Shown here: piece after piece, positions 8,976 to 17,457 of the stretch
Numbering within the stretch: position 1 is the stretch's first letter
Layout of the letters: every line of letters starts with the position of its first letter
Source: Perlabentimonas gracilis
Lineage (GTDB): Bacteria > Bacteroidota > Bacteroidia > Bacteroidales > Tenuifilaceae
Assembly: GCF_011174675.1 (NCBI RefSeq)
Contig: NZ_JAANIG010000011.1
Location: 50,880-114,879, forward strand
DNA length: 64,000 bases
Direction of reading: 5' to 3'
Notes under the pieces: model-generated
What the model was told of the DNA's origin: nothing
The model's database searches: none
Seen by the model: the letters and a program-made list of their open reading frames with translations, nothing else
Program-made: the position numbers and the translations under genes

Positions 8976-9560
8976 CTAGTCCTGATTCTCATTTTGTTCC
9001 TGCAGCAATCGGTAGGCCTCCTCCATCTCGGCATAAAATTCCTCACCGTAGGCTCGGGTTATGGCTCCCTTTAGGAACCTGAAAACAGGAATGCCTTCTT
9101 TCTCGCCCAGCTCGCGGGCGGGTTGGCAAATGCTCCACTGGTCGTAGTTAAGCGCCGTAAAGGTGGGGTACTTTTTTACCCGAATGGGGTATAGGTGGCA
9201 TGAAATGGGTTTGCGGAATTTAACCTTGCCCTCGAGCCAAGCCTTTTCTATGGCACAAAAGGTAATTTCATTCTCCTCAATGGAGTAGGCACACTCCGCG
9301 TTGTTGATAAGGGGTGTAACCATATCACCATCTAAATCCCTTATGGTAACACCCTGCTTTTCAATCTCTTTTAGTCCGCTTGGCTTTAGGAATGGTTTTA
9401 TCTTTTCAATCTCTGCCTTTAGGCTATCAATTTCATCCATCTCCAGCGGTGCACCCGATTCCCCGTGCACGCAGCATGCACCAAGGCATTTGGGTAGATC
9501 GCAGCAGAAATGTTTCTCGAAAATATCAAAGCTAAGTAGCTTATCGTCAATTTGAATCAT
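8976..9560 (-). CDS. DUF3109 family cysteine-rich protein
   Basis: The ATG at 9560 (MIQIDDKLLSFDIFE) is preferred over one at 9590, because the extra ten residues are not protein-like and the downstream start gives the usual DUF3109 N-terminus. The product is 194 residues and probably cytoplasmic. It carries a cysteine cluster CCDLPKCLGACC near residues 18-29, then single cysteines at NNAECAYS, TFCAIE, SCHLYP and SICQPA. That set of eight or more cysteines suggests binding of an Fe-S cluster or zinc, as in the distantly similar YkgJ/CxxCxxCC proteins. The function is unknown. It follows gpmI on the same strand across a 66-bp gap with a hairpin. Confidence 0.85.
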   Translation of the reverse strand: MIQIDDKLLSFDIFEKHFCCDLPKCLGACCVHGESGAPLEMDEIDSLKAEIEKIKPFLKPSGLKEIEKQGVTIRDLDGDMVTPLINNAECAYSIEENEITFCAIEKAWLEGKVKFRKPISCHLYPIRVKKYPTFTALNYDQWSICQPARELGEKEGIPVFRFLKGAITRAYGEEFYAEMEEAYRLLQEQNENQD

Positions 9561-9578
9561 AAACGTTAGGGTAGTAAT

Positions 9579-9620
9579 TAGCCTTGGCAACAGAGTTTTG
9601 AGCTAAGATAGCCAAGGCTA
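9579..9620. repeat. 10-bp perfect inverted repeat between gpmI and the DUF3109 gene
   Basis: Arms TAGCCTTGGC (9579-9588) and GCCAAGGCTA (9611-9620) enclose a 22-nt loop. No T-run follows on the minus strand. It could therefore be an attenuating or mRNA-stabilising hairpin rather than a full terminator. Confidence 0.5.
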
Positions 9621-9626
9621 TATTGT

Positions 9627-11153
9627 CTATTCGCAAAGAACTTGGCCAGTCATTTCGGCTGGAATAGGCAGCCCCATTATGCTTAGGATGGTTGGGGCCA
9701 CATCGGCTAGTATGCCATTGCTTACCTTCTTGTACTTATCGGTAACCAGTATCAAGGGAACGGGGTTTAGCGAATGAGCCGTATTTGGCGAACCATCGAG
9801 ATTAACTGCATTGTCGGCATTGCCGTGGTCGGCAATTATCATTACGGTGTAGCCGTTGGCCTTGGCTGTTTCAACTACTTCGCCAACGCACTGGTCTACT
9901 GCTTTAACTGCTTTTTCAATGGCGCTGTATATTCCGGTGTGACCAACCATATCGCCATTGGCAAAGTTTAGGCAAACAAAGTCGGGTTGATTCTCATTCA
10001 GATCCTTCACTATGGCATCCTTCACCTCAAAGGCGCTCATCTCGGGTTGTAAATCGTAGGTGGCTACTTTGGGAGATGGAATTAGTATGCGATTTTCGCC
10101 AGGAAATTGCTCTTCGCGTCCACCCGAGAAGAAGAATGTAACGTGAGCATATTTTTCGGTTTCGGCAATGCGCAGCTGCTTTAGCCCAGCGTTGGAAACA
10201 ACCTCACCAATGGTGTTCACCAAGTTATCTTTATCGTAAGCTACCTTAACATTTTTAAATGTGTCGTCGTAGTTGGTCATGGTCACGTAGTGCAGCGGTA
10301 TGGTTTGCATTCCGTGCTCGGGCATATCTATTTGGGTAAGCGCCATGGTAATTTCCCTAAGCCTATCGGTGCGGAAGTTAAAGCAAATCACCACATCACC
10401 CTCGTTGATAGTGCCTACAGGTTTTCCGGCATCATCAACCTTCACTATGGGCTTTATAAATTCATCGGTAACACCTTCGGCGTACGACTCTTCCATTGCC
10501 TTAGTAATGCTCTGCACGGGTTTACCTTCGCCTTTGGTTAGCAGGTCGTAGCCAACCTTAACGCGCTCCCATCGCTTGTCGCGATCCATGGTGTAGTAGC
10601 GCCCAACCATAGAGGCAATGGTACCATTGCTGTTGGCAAGGTGCTTTTCAAGGTTGCGAACAAATCCTAACCCGCTTTGCGGGTCGGTATCGCGGCCATC
10701 GGTTAGAGCGTGGATGAATACTTTGCTGAGCCCTTGATCCTTGGTCATATCGCAAAGTTTGTATAGGTGGGTATCCATAGAGTGAACACCGCCATCGGAA
10801 ACCAGCCCGAGGAAATGTACGGCCACATTCTTTTCCTTGGCGTAAGCAAGAGCCTCGGTTAATACTGGGTTTTTATCTATTAGCCCTTCCTTTATCTCCT
10901 TGTTTATCCTAACCAGATCTTGGTACACAACCCTTCCCGCTCCAATGTTTAGGTGCCCAACCTCGGAGTTTCCCATCTGCCCTTCGGGAAGCCCCACATT
11001 CTCGCCGCTGGTTTGCAGCTGCGCATTGGGGTATGTCTCCTGAAGGCGCGTCATATTCTCGGGATGTGTGCTTGCAATAACATCGGTTTTATCGCCCTTG
11101 CCAATTCCCCACCCATCGAGGATCATTAGTAGTACTTTGTTGTTTGTCTGCAT
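9627..11153 (-). CDS. gpmI: 2,3-bisphosphoglycerate-independent phosphoglycerate mutase
   Basis: This 508-residue Mn-dependent enzyme of the alkaline phosphatase superfamily interconverts 3- and 2-phosphoglycerate in glycolysis and gluconeogenesis. The N-terminal metal site is LDGWGIG (Asp13). The phosphoserine nucleophile is Ser63 in [39 protein letters not shown] and the C-terminal ADHGNAD metal motif are all present. The length is typical (about 510). A -7-like element TACCTTTG lies on the minus strand at 11232-11225, about 72 bp upstream of the ATG. The cyclic-DPG-synthetase-like gene at 22171 may act on related metabolites, but that link is speculative. Confidence 0.97.
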   Translation of the reverse strand: MQTNNKVLLMILDGWGIGKGDKTDVIASTHPENMTRLQETYPNAQLQTSGENVGLPEGQMGNSEVGHLNIGAGRVVYQDLVRINKEIKEGLIDKNPVLTEALAYAKEKNVAVHFLGLVSDGGVHSMDTHLYKLCDMTKDQGLSKVFIHALTDGRDTDPQSGLGFVRNLEKHLANSNGTIASMVGRYYTMDRDKRWERVKVGYDLLTKGEGKPVQSITKAMEESYAEGVTDEFIKPIVKVDDAGKPVGTINEGDVVICFNFRTDRLREITMALTQIDMPEHGMQTIPLHYVTMTNYDDTFKNVKVAYDKDNLVNTIGEVVSNAGLKQLRIAETEKYAHVTFFFSGGREEQFPGENRILIPSPKVATYDLQPEMSAFEVKDAIVKDLNENQPDFVCLNFANGDMVGHTGIYSAIEKAVKAVDQCVGEVVETAKANGYTVMIIADHGNADNAVNLDGSPNTAHSLNPVPLILVTDKYKKVSNGILADVAPTILSIMGLPIPAEMTGQVLCE

Positions 11154-11224
11154 AATGCTATACTATTATATAATGTGTTTTTCTTGAAAACAGTCCAAGT
11201 GCTGTTATGTTGATTTTTGCTTCG

Positions 11225-11232
11225 CAAAGGTA
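11225..11232 (-). promoter_or_regulatory. Candidate -7 element of gpmI
   Basis: The minus strand reads TACCTTTG, an exact match to TAnnTTTG. No convincing -33 TTTG was found at the right spacing. Confidence 0.35.
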
Positions 11233-11299
11233 TAGCTTTTAGCCAAATTTTTAGTTTGCCCACACAATGATATAAAATAATGTACGCTAACGAATGAGG

Positions 11300-11329
11300 T
11301 TGTTTTTTTTTGGTAAAACCTTATTTTTG
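11300..11329 (+). promoter_or_regulatory. Candidate promoter of the saccharopine dehydrogenase-like gene
   Basis: TTG at 11300-11302, 19 bp spacer, then TATTTTTG at 11322-11329. This fits the Bacteroidota TTTG-N19-TAnnTTTG pattern. The element ends 32 bp before the ATG at 11362. Confidence 0.55.
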
Positions 11330-11361
11330 AGGCAATAAAAATCAATAAAAATAGAATTGTT

Positions 11362-12477
11362 ATGAAGATTGTAGTGCTAGGCGCAGGAATGGTAGGTCGA
11401 GCAATGGCCTTTGACCTGTCTGCAAAATTTGACGTTACTTCTGTTGATGTTTGCACCGAGAACTTGTCGATGGTTGAACCCTACGGTGTAAAAACTTATA
11501 GAGCAGATTTACGCGATAGCGAACAAGTAAAAAGAGTTGTACAAGATTTTGATCTGGTAGTTTGTGCCGTTCCTGGTTTTATGGGCTATAGCACGGTGAG
11601 GACATGCATAGAGGCAAAGAAATCGGTGGTTGATATCTCCTTTATGCCCGAGGATTTTATGGAACTAGACCCTTTAGCCAAAGAAGCAGGCGTTACTGTA
11701 ATTGCCGATTTTGGGGTTGCCCCGGGAATGCCCAATATCATTTTGGGTCATTATAACCAGCTGATGGAGGTGTCTGAGTTTTTCTATATGGTGGGCGGCC
11801 TACCTAAGGTGCGGAATTATCCCTATCAGTATAAAGCTCCTTTTTCGCCTGTTGATGTTCTGGAGGAGTATACCCGTCCGGCAAGGTGTATGGAGAACGG
11901 CAGGGTGGTTACTAAACCGGCCATGAGCGAAATCGAAATGTACAATTTTCCTCAAGTTGGCGATTTGGAGGGATTCAATACCGATGGGTTACGCTCGCTG
12001 CTTAAAACTATGGCTCATATTCCCAATATGAAGGAGAAAACCTTGCGGTATCCGGGGCATATCGATATTGTCAAAATCCTTAGTGCGAGTGGATTTTTCT
12101 CTACAGACCCAGTGAGTGTTGATGGAGTTAGCCTCTCGCCAATGGCCATGACCTCAAAAATCCTTTTTGAAAAGTGGAAACTCCAGCCCAACGAACCAGA
12201 GATAACCGTTATGCAGGTACTTATTAAAGGGGTTGAAAAGGGAACACCCAAAGTGGTAACCTACAACCTTTACGATGAGTACGACCCTGCAACAGAACAG
12301 TGGTCAATGGCTCGTACCACAGGCTACACGGCTACTGCTGGAGTAAATCTTTTGGCCGCGGGCAACTTCCGTGAAGTTGGCGTTTTTGCCCCTGAAATGG
12401 TAGGTGCGGCGCCCGGTTGCTTCGACTTTATTTTGGATTATTTAAAGCAGCGTGGGGTGAATTATATTAGCGAGTAG
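11362..12477 (+). CDS. Saccharopine dehydrogenase family protein
   Basis: This 371-residue NAD(P)-binding protein opens with a Rossmann fold (MKIVVLGAGMVGRAMAFDL, glycine motif at 7-12). An Asp (SVDVC) lies near 33, where the NAD ribose would be bound. It continues with the saccharopine dehydrogenase C-terminal-type domain (DFGVAPGMPN near 127, then GGLPKVRNYPY). Members act on lysine-pathway intermediates or on related amino acids such as carboxynorspermidine. The exact substrate is unclear, and neither lysine biosynthesis nor degradation genes are adjacent. It is a single gene under its own promoter and ends at a strong terminator at 12500-12526. Confidence 0.88.
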   Translation: MKIVVLGAGMVGRAMAFDLSAKFDVTSVDVCTENLSMVEPYGVKTYRADLRDSEQVKRVVQDFDLVVCAVPGFMGYSTVRTCIEAKKSVVDISFMPEDFMELDPLAKEAGVTVIADFGVAPGMPNIILGHYNQLMEVSEFFYMVGGLPKVRNYPYQYKAPFSPVDVLEEYTRPARCMENGRVVTKPAMSEIEMYNFPQVGDLEGFNTDGLRSLLKTMAHIPNMKEKTLRYPGHIDIVKILSASGFFSTDPVSVDGVSLSPMAMTSKILFEKWKLQPNEPEITVMQVLIKGVEKGTPKVVTYNLYDEYDPATEQWSMARTTGYTATAGVNLLAAGNFREVGVFAPEMVGAAPGCFDFILDYLKQRGVNYISE

Positions 12478-12499
12478 TTTTATACATCTTGATAATTCT

Positions 12500-12527
12500 A
12501 AAGAGGGGGTGTCTCCTCTTTTTTTTA
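12500..12527 (+). terminator. Rho-independent terminator of the saccharopine dehydrogenase-like gene
   Basis: Stem AAAGAGG (12500-12506) with CCTCTTT (12515-12521), an 8-nt loop, and a T-run through about 12526. It starts 23 bp after the stop codon. Confidence 0.8.
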
Positions 12528-12633
12528 TAAATACTAGTTGTGGCGAATGTTAAAAATAGGGGGTGATTAAAAAAAAGAATCAAAAAAAGTATTTATAATA
12601 CAAAAAACAGGGGGGGGTGTAAAGAAAAAATAA

Positions 12634-12641
12634 TAAATTTG
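12634..12641 (+). promoter_or_regulatory. Candidate -7 element of glnN
   Basis: TAAATTTG matches TAnnTTTG exactly and lies 28 bp before the glnN ATG. No -33 TTG is seen at 19-20 bp, where a run of G residues stands instead. An activator-dependent promoter is possible. Confidence 0.45.
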
Positions 12642-12669
12642 CACATCGAACCCCTAATAATTTTACACT

Positions 12670-14865
12670 ATGCCCCAGCTACGTTTTCGAGCCGTTGAGG
12701 AGGCCCTCCGGCGACCCATTAAAGATTTTGAGGTTTCTACAAGTAAAATCTCTGAAATTTTTGCGATTAATGTATTTAGTCGCGATAAGATGCAGCGTTA
12801 CCTATCGCATGAAGCCTTTGAGAGTGTAATTTCGGCTATCGACGAGGGCCGGCGTATCGACAGGAAGATTGCAGCGCAGGTGGCTGCTGGAATGAAAGCT
12901 TGGGCAATGGAACAAGGTGCAACACACTACACCCACTGGTTTCATCCGCTCAACGGGGCTACAGCCGAGAAGCATGATGCGTTTTTCTCTTTTGGCCGTA
13001 ATGGCGAAGCCATAGAACGTTTTAGTGGCGATTTGCTGGTACAACAAGAGCCCGATGCATCGAGTTTCCCTAGCGGTGGTATTCGTAACACTTTCGAGGC
13101 GCGTGGCTATAGCGCATGGGATCCGTCGTCACCTGCATTCATTATGGATCATACCCTTTGTATTCCCACAGTTTTTGTATCCTACACTGGCGAAGCGCTC
13201 GATTTTAAAACGCCACACCTAAAATCGCTGAATGCGCTGGATAAGGCAGCCACCGCAGTTTGTAACTTTTTCGATAAGGATGTAAAGAAGGTTTTCTCAA
13301 CGTTAGGGTGGGAGCAGGAGTACTTTTTGGTTGATGAGGCATTGTTTAACGCCCGTCCCGATTTGGTTTTAACAGGTCGTACCATTATGGGGCATGCAGC
13401 CGCGAAGGATCAGCAGCTCGAGGATCATTACTTTGGATCGATTCCCGAGCGGGTTAGCGCTTTTATGCGACATCTGGAAATTGAGTGTTACAAACTTGGT
13501 ATTCCGGTTAAAACTAGGCACAATGAGGTTGCTCCAAACCAGTTTGAACTAGCGCCTATATTCGAGGAGGCGAACTTGGCGGTTGATCATAACCAGCTGC
13601 TCATGTCGTTAATGGATAAGCTGGCCCGTAGGCATGGCTTCCGTGTGCTCTTCCATGAAAAACCATTTAAGGATGTTAATGGTTCGGGTAAGCATTGTAA
13701 CTGGTCGCTACTTACCGATACTGGTGTGAATTTGCTATCACCTGGCGGAACGCCAAAGAACAACCTACAGTTTCTAACTTTTTTAGTGAATACCATTAAA
13801 GCGGTATACGATCACTCTGCACTGTTGCTGGGTAGCATTGCCAGTGAGCCCAATACCCATAGGCTTGGAGCAAACGAGGCTCCACCAGCCATCATGTCGG
13901 TTTTTATTGGCAAAACGTTAAGCCAAGTGCTCGACGATCTGGAGGAAAAAGTACACGAGAACAAAATGACTCCCGATGAGAAAACGGAGCTTAAGCTCGA
14001 TATCATTGGAAAGATACCCGAAATATTGCTCGATAATACCGACCGGAACCGCACATCGCCCTTTGCCTTCACAGGCAATCGTTTTGAGTTTAGAGCAGTA
14101 GGCTCATCGGCTAGCTGCGCCTCGCCAATGATTGTGCTGTCAACAGCACTTGCAGACCAACTCACCCTGTTTAAGGCCGATGTTGATGAACTTATTGCCA
14201 GTGGAGTGAAGAAGGATGAGGCAATTTTCCAGTGCATCCGGAAGGTGATAATCGCATCTAAGCCGGTTAGGTTCGAGGGGAATGGTTATAGCCTGGAGTG
14301 GATTGAGGAGGCAGCAAAGCGGGGCTTGCCCAACATACCAATTGCCCCCGAGGCATTTAAAACCTTTCTTCTGCCATCAACCACAGAACTTTTCACGCGC
14401 TACGGAGTGCTTACCCAAAGGGAACTTCACGCCAGATATGAAATACGGAACGAGATATTTGTGAAAAAGGTACAGATTGAGGCACGCGTACTTAGCGATT
14501 TGGCCATCAATCATATAGTGCCAACCGTAATTGCTTACCAGAATGTGCTTATCGAGAATGTGAAGGGGATCAAGGAGCTCTTCCCCGACGAGAACGACTA
14601 CTGTACCCTCGCTGGAACTCAATTGCTATCAATTAGAAAGATTTCTGGCCATATTAAGGAGATTCGTGAGAAGGTGAAGGAGTTGGTTGAGAAGCGTAAG
14701 GAGGTGAATCAGGAGGAGAATATAGCCAAGCGGGCCGAACTATACTCGAGCGTTATAAAACCTTACCTCGAGGAGATTCGCTTTCACATAGATAAGCTTG
14801 AACTTATTGTAGATAATCAGATGTGGCCATTGCCCAAGTACCGTGAGCTGATGTTTATTCGCTAA
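12670..14865 (+). CDS. glnN: Glutamine synthetase type III
   Basis: This 731-residue GSIII makes glutamine from glutamate, ammonia and ATP, the main ammonium assimilation step in Bacteroidales. The protein is much longer than GSI (about 470), as expected for the GSIII dodecamer. Signatures present are NEVAPNQFELAP near 280, NGSGKHCNWS near 340, and the GSIII-specific FAFTGNRFEFRAVGSSAS at about 466-483. The C-terminal 130 residues are helical (KEIREKVKELVEKRKEV), as in family members. It is monocistronic, with a promoter-like element upstream and a hairpin after the stop. Confidence 0.97.
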   Translation: MPQLRFRAVEEALRRPIKDFEVSTSKISEIFAINVFSRDKMQRYLSHEAFESVISAIDEGRRIDRKIAAQVAAGMKAWAMEQGATHYTHWFHPLNGATAEKHDAFFSFGRNGEAIERFSGDLLVQQEPDASSFPSGGIRNTFEARGYSAWDPSSPAFIMDHTLCIPTVFVSYTGEALDFKTPHLKSLNALDKAATAVCNFFDKDVKKVFSTLGWEQEYFLVDEALFNARPDLVLTGRTIMGHAAAKDQQLEDHYFGSIPERVSAFMRHLEIECYKLGIPVKTRHNEVAPNQFELAPIFEEANLAVDHNQLLMSLMDKLARRHGFRVLFHEKPFKDVNGSGKHCNWSLLTDTGVNLLSPGGTPKNNLQFLTFLVNTIKAVYDHSALLLGSIASEPNTHRLGANEAPPAIMSVFIGKTLSQVLDDLEEKVHENKMTPDEKTELKLDIIGKIPEILLDNTDRNRTSPFAFTGNRFEFRAVGSSASCASPMIVLSTALADQLTLFKADVDELIASGVKKDEAIFQCIRKVIIASKPVRFEGNGYSLEWIEEAAKRGLPNIPIAPEAFKTFLLPSTTELFTRYGVLTQRELHARYEIRNEIFVKKVQIEARVLSDLAINHIVPTVIAYQNVLIENVKGIKELFPDENDYCTLAGTQLLSIRKISGHIKEIREKVKELVEKRKEVNQEENIAKRAELYSSVIKPYLEEIRFHIDKLELIVDNQMWPLPKYRELMFIR

Positions 14866-14891
14866 GCACTTTTAGGGCGTTTTTGAGTGCG

Positions 14892-14924
14892 AAATGAGCG
14901 GGCAGTTTTTTGCACGCTCATTTT
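14892..14924 (+). terminator. Probable terminator of glnN
   Basis: A 9-bp perfect stem, AAATGAGCG (14892-14900) and CGCTCATTT (14915-14923), with a 14-nt loop that contains six T residues. The T-run after the stem is short, so its efficiency is uncertain. Confidence 0.6.
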
Positions 14925-15066
14925 CATTTGTGTAATGGTGCGTAATTTTCGAAATTATGTTTACTTTTACAAGGTTTACTGTTTTGTACGTTTCAAATCG
15001 TACAATAAAAAGCTGAAATTATCGTATCAGTTCAATAGAATCGTTAGACCTGAAAAATATCGTACA

Positions 15067-17052
15067 ATGAGGTTTACACTTAAAGCGCTTGTAGTACTAT
15101 TCATTATAACCTTTAGCCTTGATGGCGTTTCGCAAACTGCACGGATACGACGTGCCGACGCTCTTTTTGAAGCTGGAGGTTTTTTTGAGGCTGTAGAGAT
15201 TTATCGCCGCGAGTTGGATAAGGTTTCCCGTGAAGATATGGGCTTTTATTTACAGCGAATAGCCGATTGCTATCGATTTGTCGGAAATGCTCGTCAGGCC
15301 GAGTTGTGGTATTCAAAAGCAATTATGCGCGATGCGCCTAATCCTAAAGTGTTCTATCACTACGCCGAGATGCTTAAGATGGCCGAGAAATATGATGAGG
15401 CCATTGAGCAATACCAAAAGTACAAGGAGCTAGTGCCTAACGATCCTCTGGCCGATGTGGGCATTAAGTCGTGCGAACTCGCTCAGCAGTGGATGGCGTC
15501 ACCCTCGGGATACGAGGTGGTGAATCTGCGAGCTATTAATAGTCGACAATCCGATTTTAGCCCAACCTATGCATCCGAAGATTATTCCATACTTTTCTTC
15601 ACCAGCTCCCGCGACAAGGCCACTGGTTCGAGAAAGCATGCTGGAACGGGCGAAAAGTTTACGGATATATTTGTAACACAGCGCGACCGTAGAGGTAACT
15701 GGAGCGATCCACGCCCTCTCGATGAGTCAATAAACACTGCTTACGACGAGGGAACCCCCTCGCTAACAGCCGATCTCAATAAGTTGTACTTCACCCGTTG
15801 CAGAACTAGTCGCCGTAATAAGCTAGGGTGCGAAATTTTGGTTAGCGAACGCAGAGAGCAGGGTTGGCTTACTCCCGACCCCATCCCTATTGCTGCCGAC
15901 AGTATGGTTGTGGCACACCCCTCAATATCCGACGATGAGCTAACCTTGTATTTTGTTAGCAACATCCCTGGTGGTTATGGTGGAAACGATATCTGGAAGG
16001 TTACTCGCACATCATCATCCGACAACTGGGGCGAGCCTGTTAATTTAGGCCCCGAAATCAACACAAAGGGTAACGAGATGTTTCCCTACATCCATAGCGA
16101 TGGAACGTTATACTTCTCATCCGATGGCCATCCTGGGATGGGTGGGCTTGATATTTTTAGAGCTACCCCAAGCAACGGCAACGGTTGGGAGGTTGAAAAT
16201 ATGCGTTACCCAATTAACTCTCCCTCCGACGATTTCGGTATTATATTCGAGCGCGAACGCGAGGCGGGTTACTTCTCATCACGACGAAGAGATGTTGGTG
16301 CACGTGGAGGTGACAATATATTTCTTTTCTATCTGCCTGAAATTAACTTCAACATGATTGGTCGTATTCGCGACGATAAGTCGGGTAGGCCACTGGCCAA
16401 TGCCAACGTGCAGCTGGTGGGTAGCGATGGAATTATTGCAAACGTAAGAACCGAGGATAATGGTTCGTTCCGCTTCATGCTTAACCCCAACACCGATTAT
16501 GTGCTTATCGCATCGCGCGAAGGCTACCTAAACGGCAAGGGCCGTGAGACCACCCGCGGATTAACCGAAAGCAAGGAGTTCGACGTGGATATCGAATTAA
16601 CATCAACGGCACGACCAATTGAGCTGCCCAATATCTTTTACGATTTCGATCGTTGGGAACTTCGTCCCGAATCTATGGCTGCACTCGATAGGCTTATCGA
16701 GGTGCTGAACGATAACCCAACCATTGTGATTGAGCTGGGCGCTCATACCGATAGCCGTGGATCGTTAGATTACAACTACGACCTATCGCAGAAAAGAGCT
16801 CAGTCCGTTGTTAACTACCTAATAGAACGTGGCGTGCCAACGGAACGCTTGCGTGCTAAGGGGTATGCCCAGTCGCAGCCCAAGGTGGTCGACGAGCAGC
16901 TTGCACAGCAGTACCCATTCCTGCAGGTTGGGGCTAAGCTTAACCAGCAATACATCGATAAACTCTCGAATGAAGAGCAGCAGGAAACCGTTTACCAAAT
17001 TAACCGTAGAACAGAGTTCAGGGTGCTAAGTACAGATTTTAAGGCGGACTAA
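15067..17052 (+). CDS. PorE-like TPR / beta-propeller / CRD / OmpA protein
   Basis: The start at 15067 (MRFTLKALVVLFIITFSLDG) is chosen over an open frame beginning at 14887, because it gives a clean signal peptide and leaves the glnN terminator upstream. The product is 661 residues. A TPR region lies at about 22-150 (ADALFEAGGFFEAVEIYRRE and two more units). A WD40-like PD40 propeller spans about 155-420 with repeats such as LYFSSDGHPGMGGLDIFRA. A carboxypeptidase-regulatory-like fold follows at about 427-515. An OmpA peptidoglycan-binding domain at about 521-655 holds IELGAHTDSRG and SQKRAQSVVNYL. This four-part order is that of PorE, the T9SS component that anchors the machinery to peptidoglycan. 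Several paralogues with this order exist in Bacteroidota, so the porE symbol is not assigned. Confidence 0.85.
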   Translation: MRFTLKALVVLFIITFSLDGVSQTARIRRADALFEAGGFFEAVEIYRRELDKVSREDMGFYLQRIADCYRFVGNARQAELWYSKAIMRDAPNPKVFYHYAEMLKMAEKYDEAIEQYQKYKELVPNDPLADVGIKSCELAQQWMASPSGYEVVNLRAINSRQSDFSPTYASEDYSILFFTSSRDKATGSRKHAGTGEKFTDIFVTQRDRRGNWSDPRPLDESINTAYDEGTPSLTADLNKLYFTRCRTSRRNKLGCEILVSERREQGWLTPDPIPIAADSMVVAHPSISDDELTLYFVSNIPGGYGGNDIWKVTRTSSSDNWGEPVNLGPEINTKGNEMFPYIHSDGTLYFSSDGHPGMGGLDIFRATPSNGNGWEVENMRYPINSPSDDFGIIFEREREAGYFSSRRRDVGARGGDNIFLFYLPEINFNMIGRIRDDKSGRPLANANVQLVGSDGIIANVRTEDNGSFRFMLNPNTDYVLIASREGYLNGKGRETTRGLTESKEFDVDIELTSTARPIELPNIFYDFDRWELRPESMAALDRLIEVLNDNPTIVIELGAHTDSRGSLDYNYDLSQKRAQSVVNYLIERGVPTERLRAKGYAQSQPKVVDEQLAQQYPFLQVGAKLNQQYIDKLSNEEQQETVYQINRRTEFRVLSTDFKAD

Positions 17053-17071
17053 TACGGTAAAAATTAGGATT

Positions 17072-17431
17072 ATGGGTTTTGTTAAACTGCTTATTACCAC
17101 GGTTCTTACCTTGGCTTTGTCGTCGGGTTTTGCCCAAAAGATATTCCAAGCCGAGTCCGCAGCTAAAGCTAGCATAAAGGTTTACCCCGTGATGGAGCCC
17201 GACAATGCCGACCTCTGGGTTTGCTTTGTTTGGGACGAGTCGGAGGTAGTACGAACTGGCCTGTGGATGGATATGCAGTTTGACCATGAGGCCGATGTTA
17301 TAATCTTTTTTGTTGACGAGGAGAAGGACGCCGACCTTAAGATTTGGCTTGTTGATACCCCCGAAGAGGCTCGGTGGCTAAACCAAGGCAAACGGAATCT
17401 GTTATCCATAAAAACTAAACCACCCAAGTAG
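17072..17431 (+). CDS. Small exported DUF6150-like protein
   Basis: This 119-residue protein has a signal peptide (about 1-21, ending SSGFAQ). Its single compact domain has the patterns AKASIKVYPV, ADLWVCFVWDESEV, DVIIFFVDEEKDADLKIWLV. These resemble the small DUF6150 family, in which a short beta/alpha domain repeats x-D-L-x-V/I-W-like strands. The function is unknown. It begins 19 bp after the OmpA protein gene, which suggests co-transcription and a periplasmic or outer-membrane partner role. The purM gene follows after 26 bp. Confidence 0.65.
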   Translation: MGFVKLLITTVLTLALSSGFAQKIFQAESAAKASIKVYPVMEPDNADLWVCFVWDESEVVRTGLWMDMQFDHEADVIIFFVDEEKDADLKIWLVDTPEEARWLNQGKRNLLSIKTKPPK

Positions 17432-17457
17432 TAAAAAGCCTTTAGAATTTATTAACC

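Noticed and set aside
8644..9074. Two short frames both starting MAKAQQSSNPALVIS
   Set aside because: They lie in the 120-bp direct repeats and are alike only for that reason. One runs into the antisense of the DUF3109 gene. No family, signal or ribosome site.
14887..15066. N-terminal extension of the PorE-like protein
   Set aside because: It overlaps the glnN terminator hairpin, encodes a basic/aromatic stretch and would bury a good signal peptide at residue 61.
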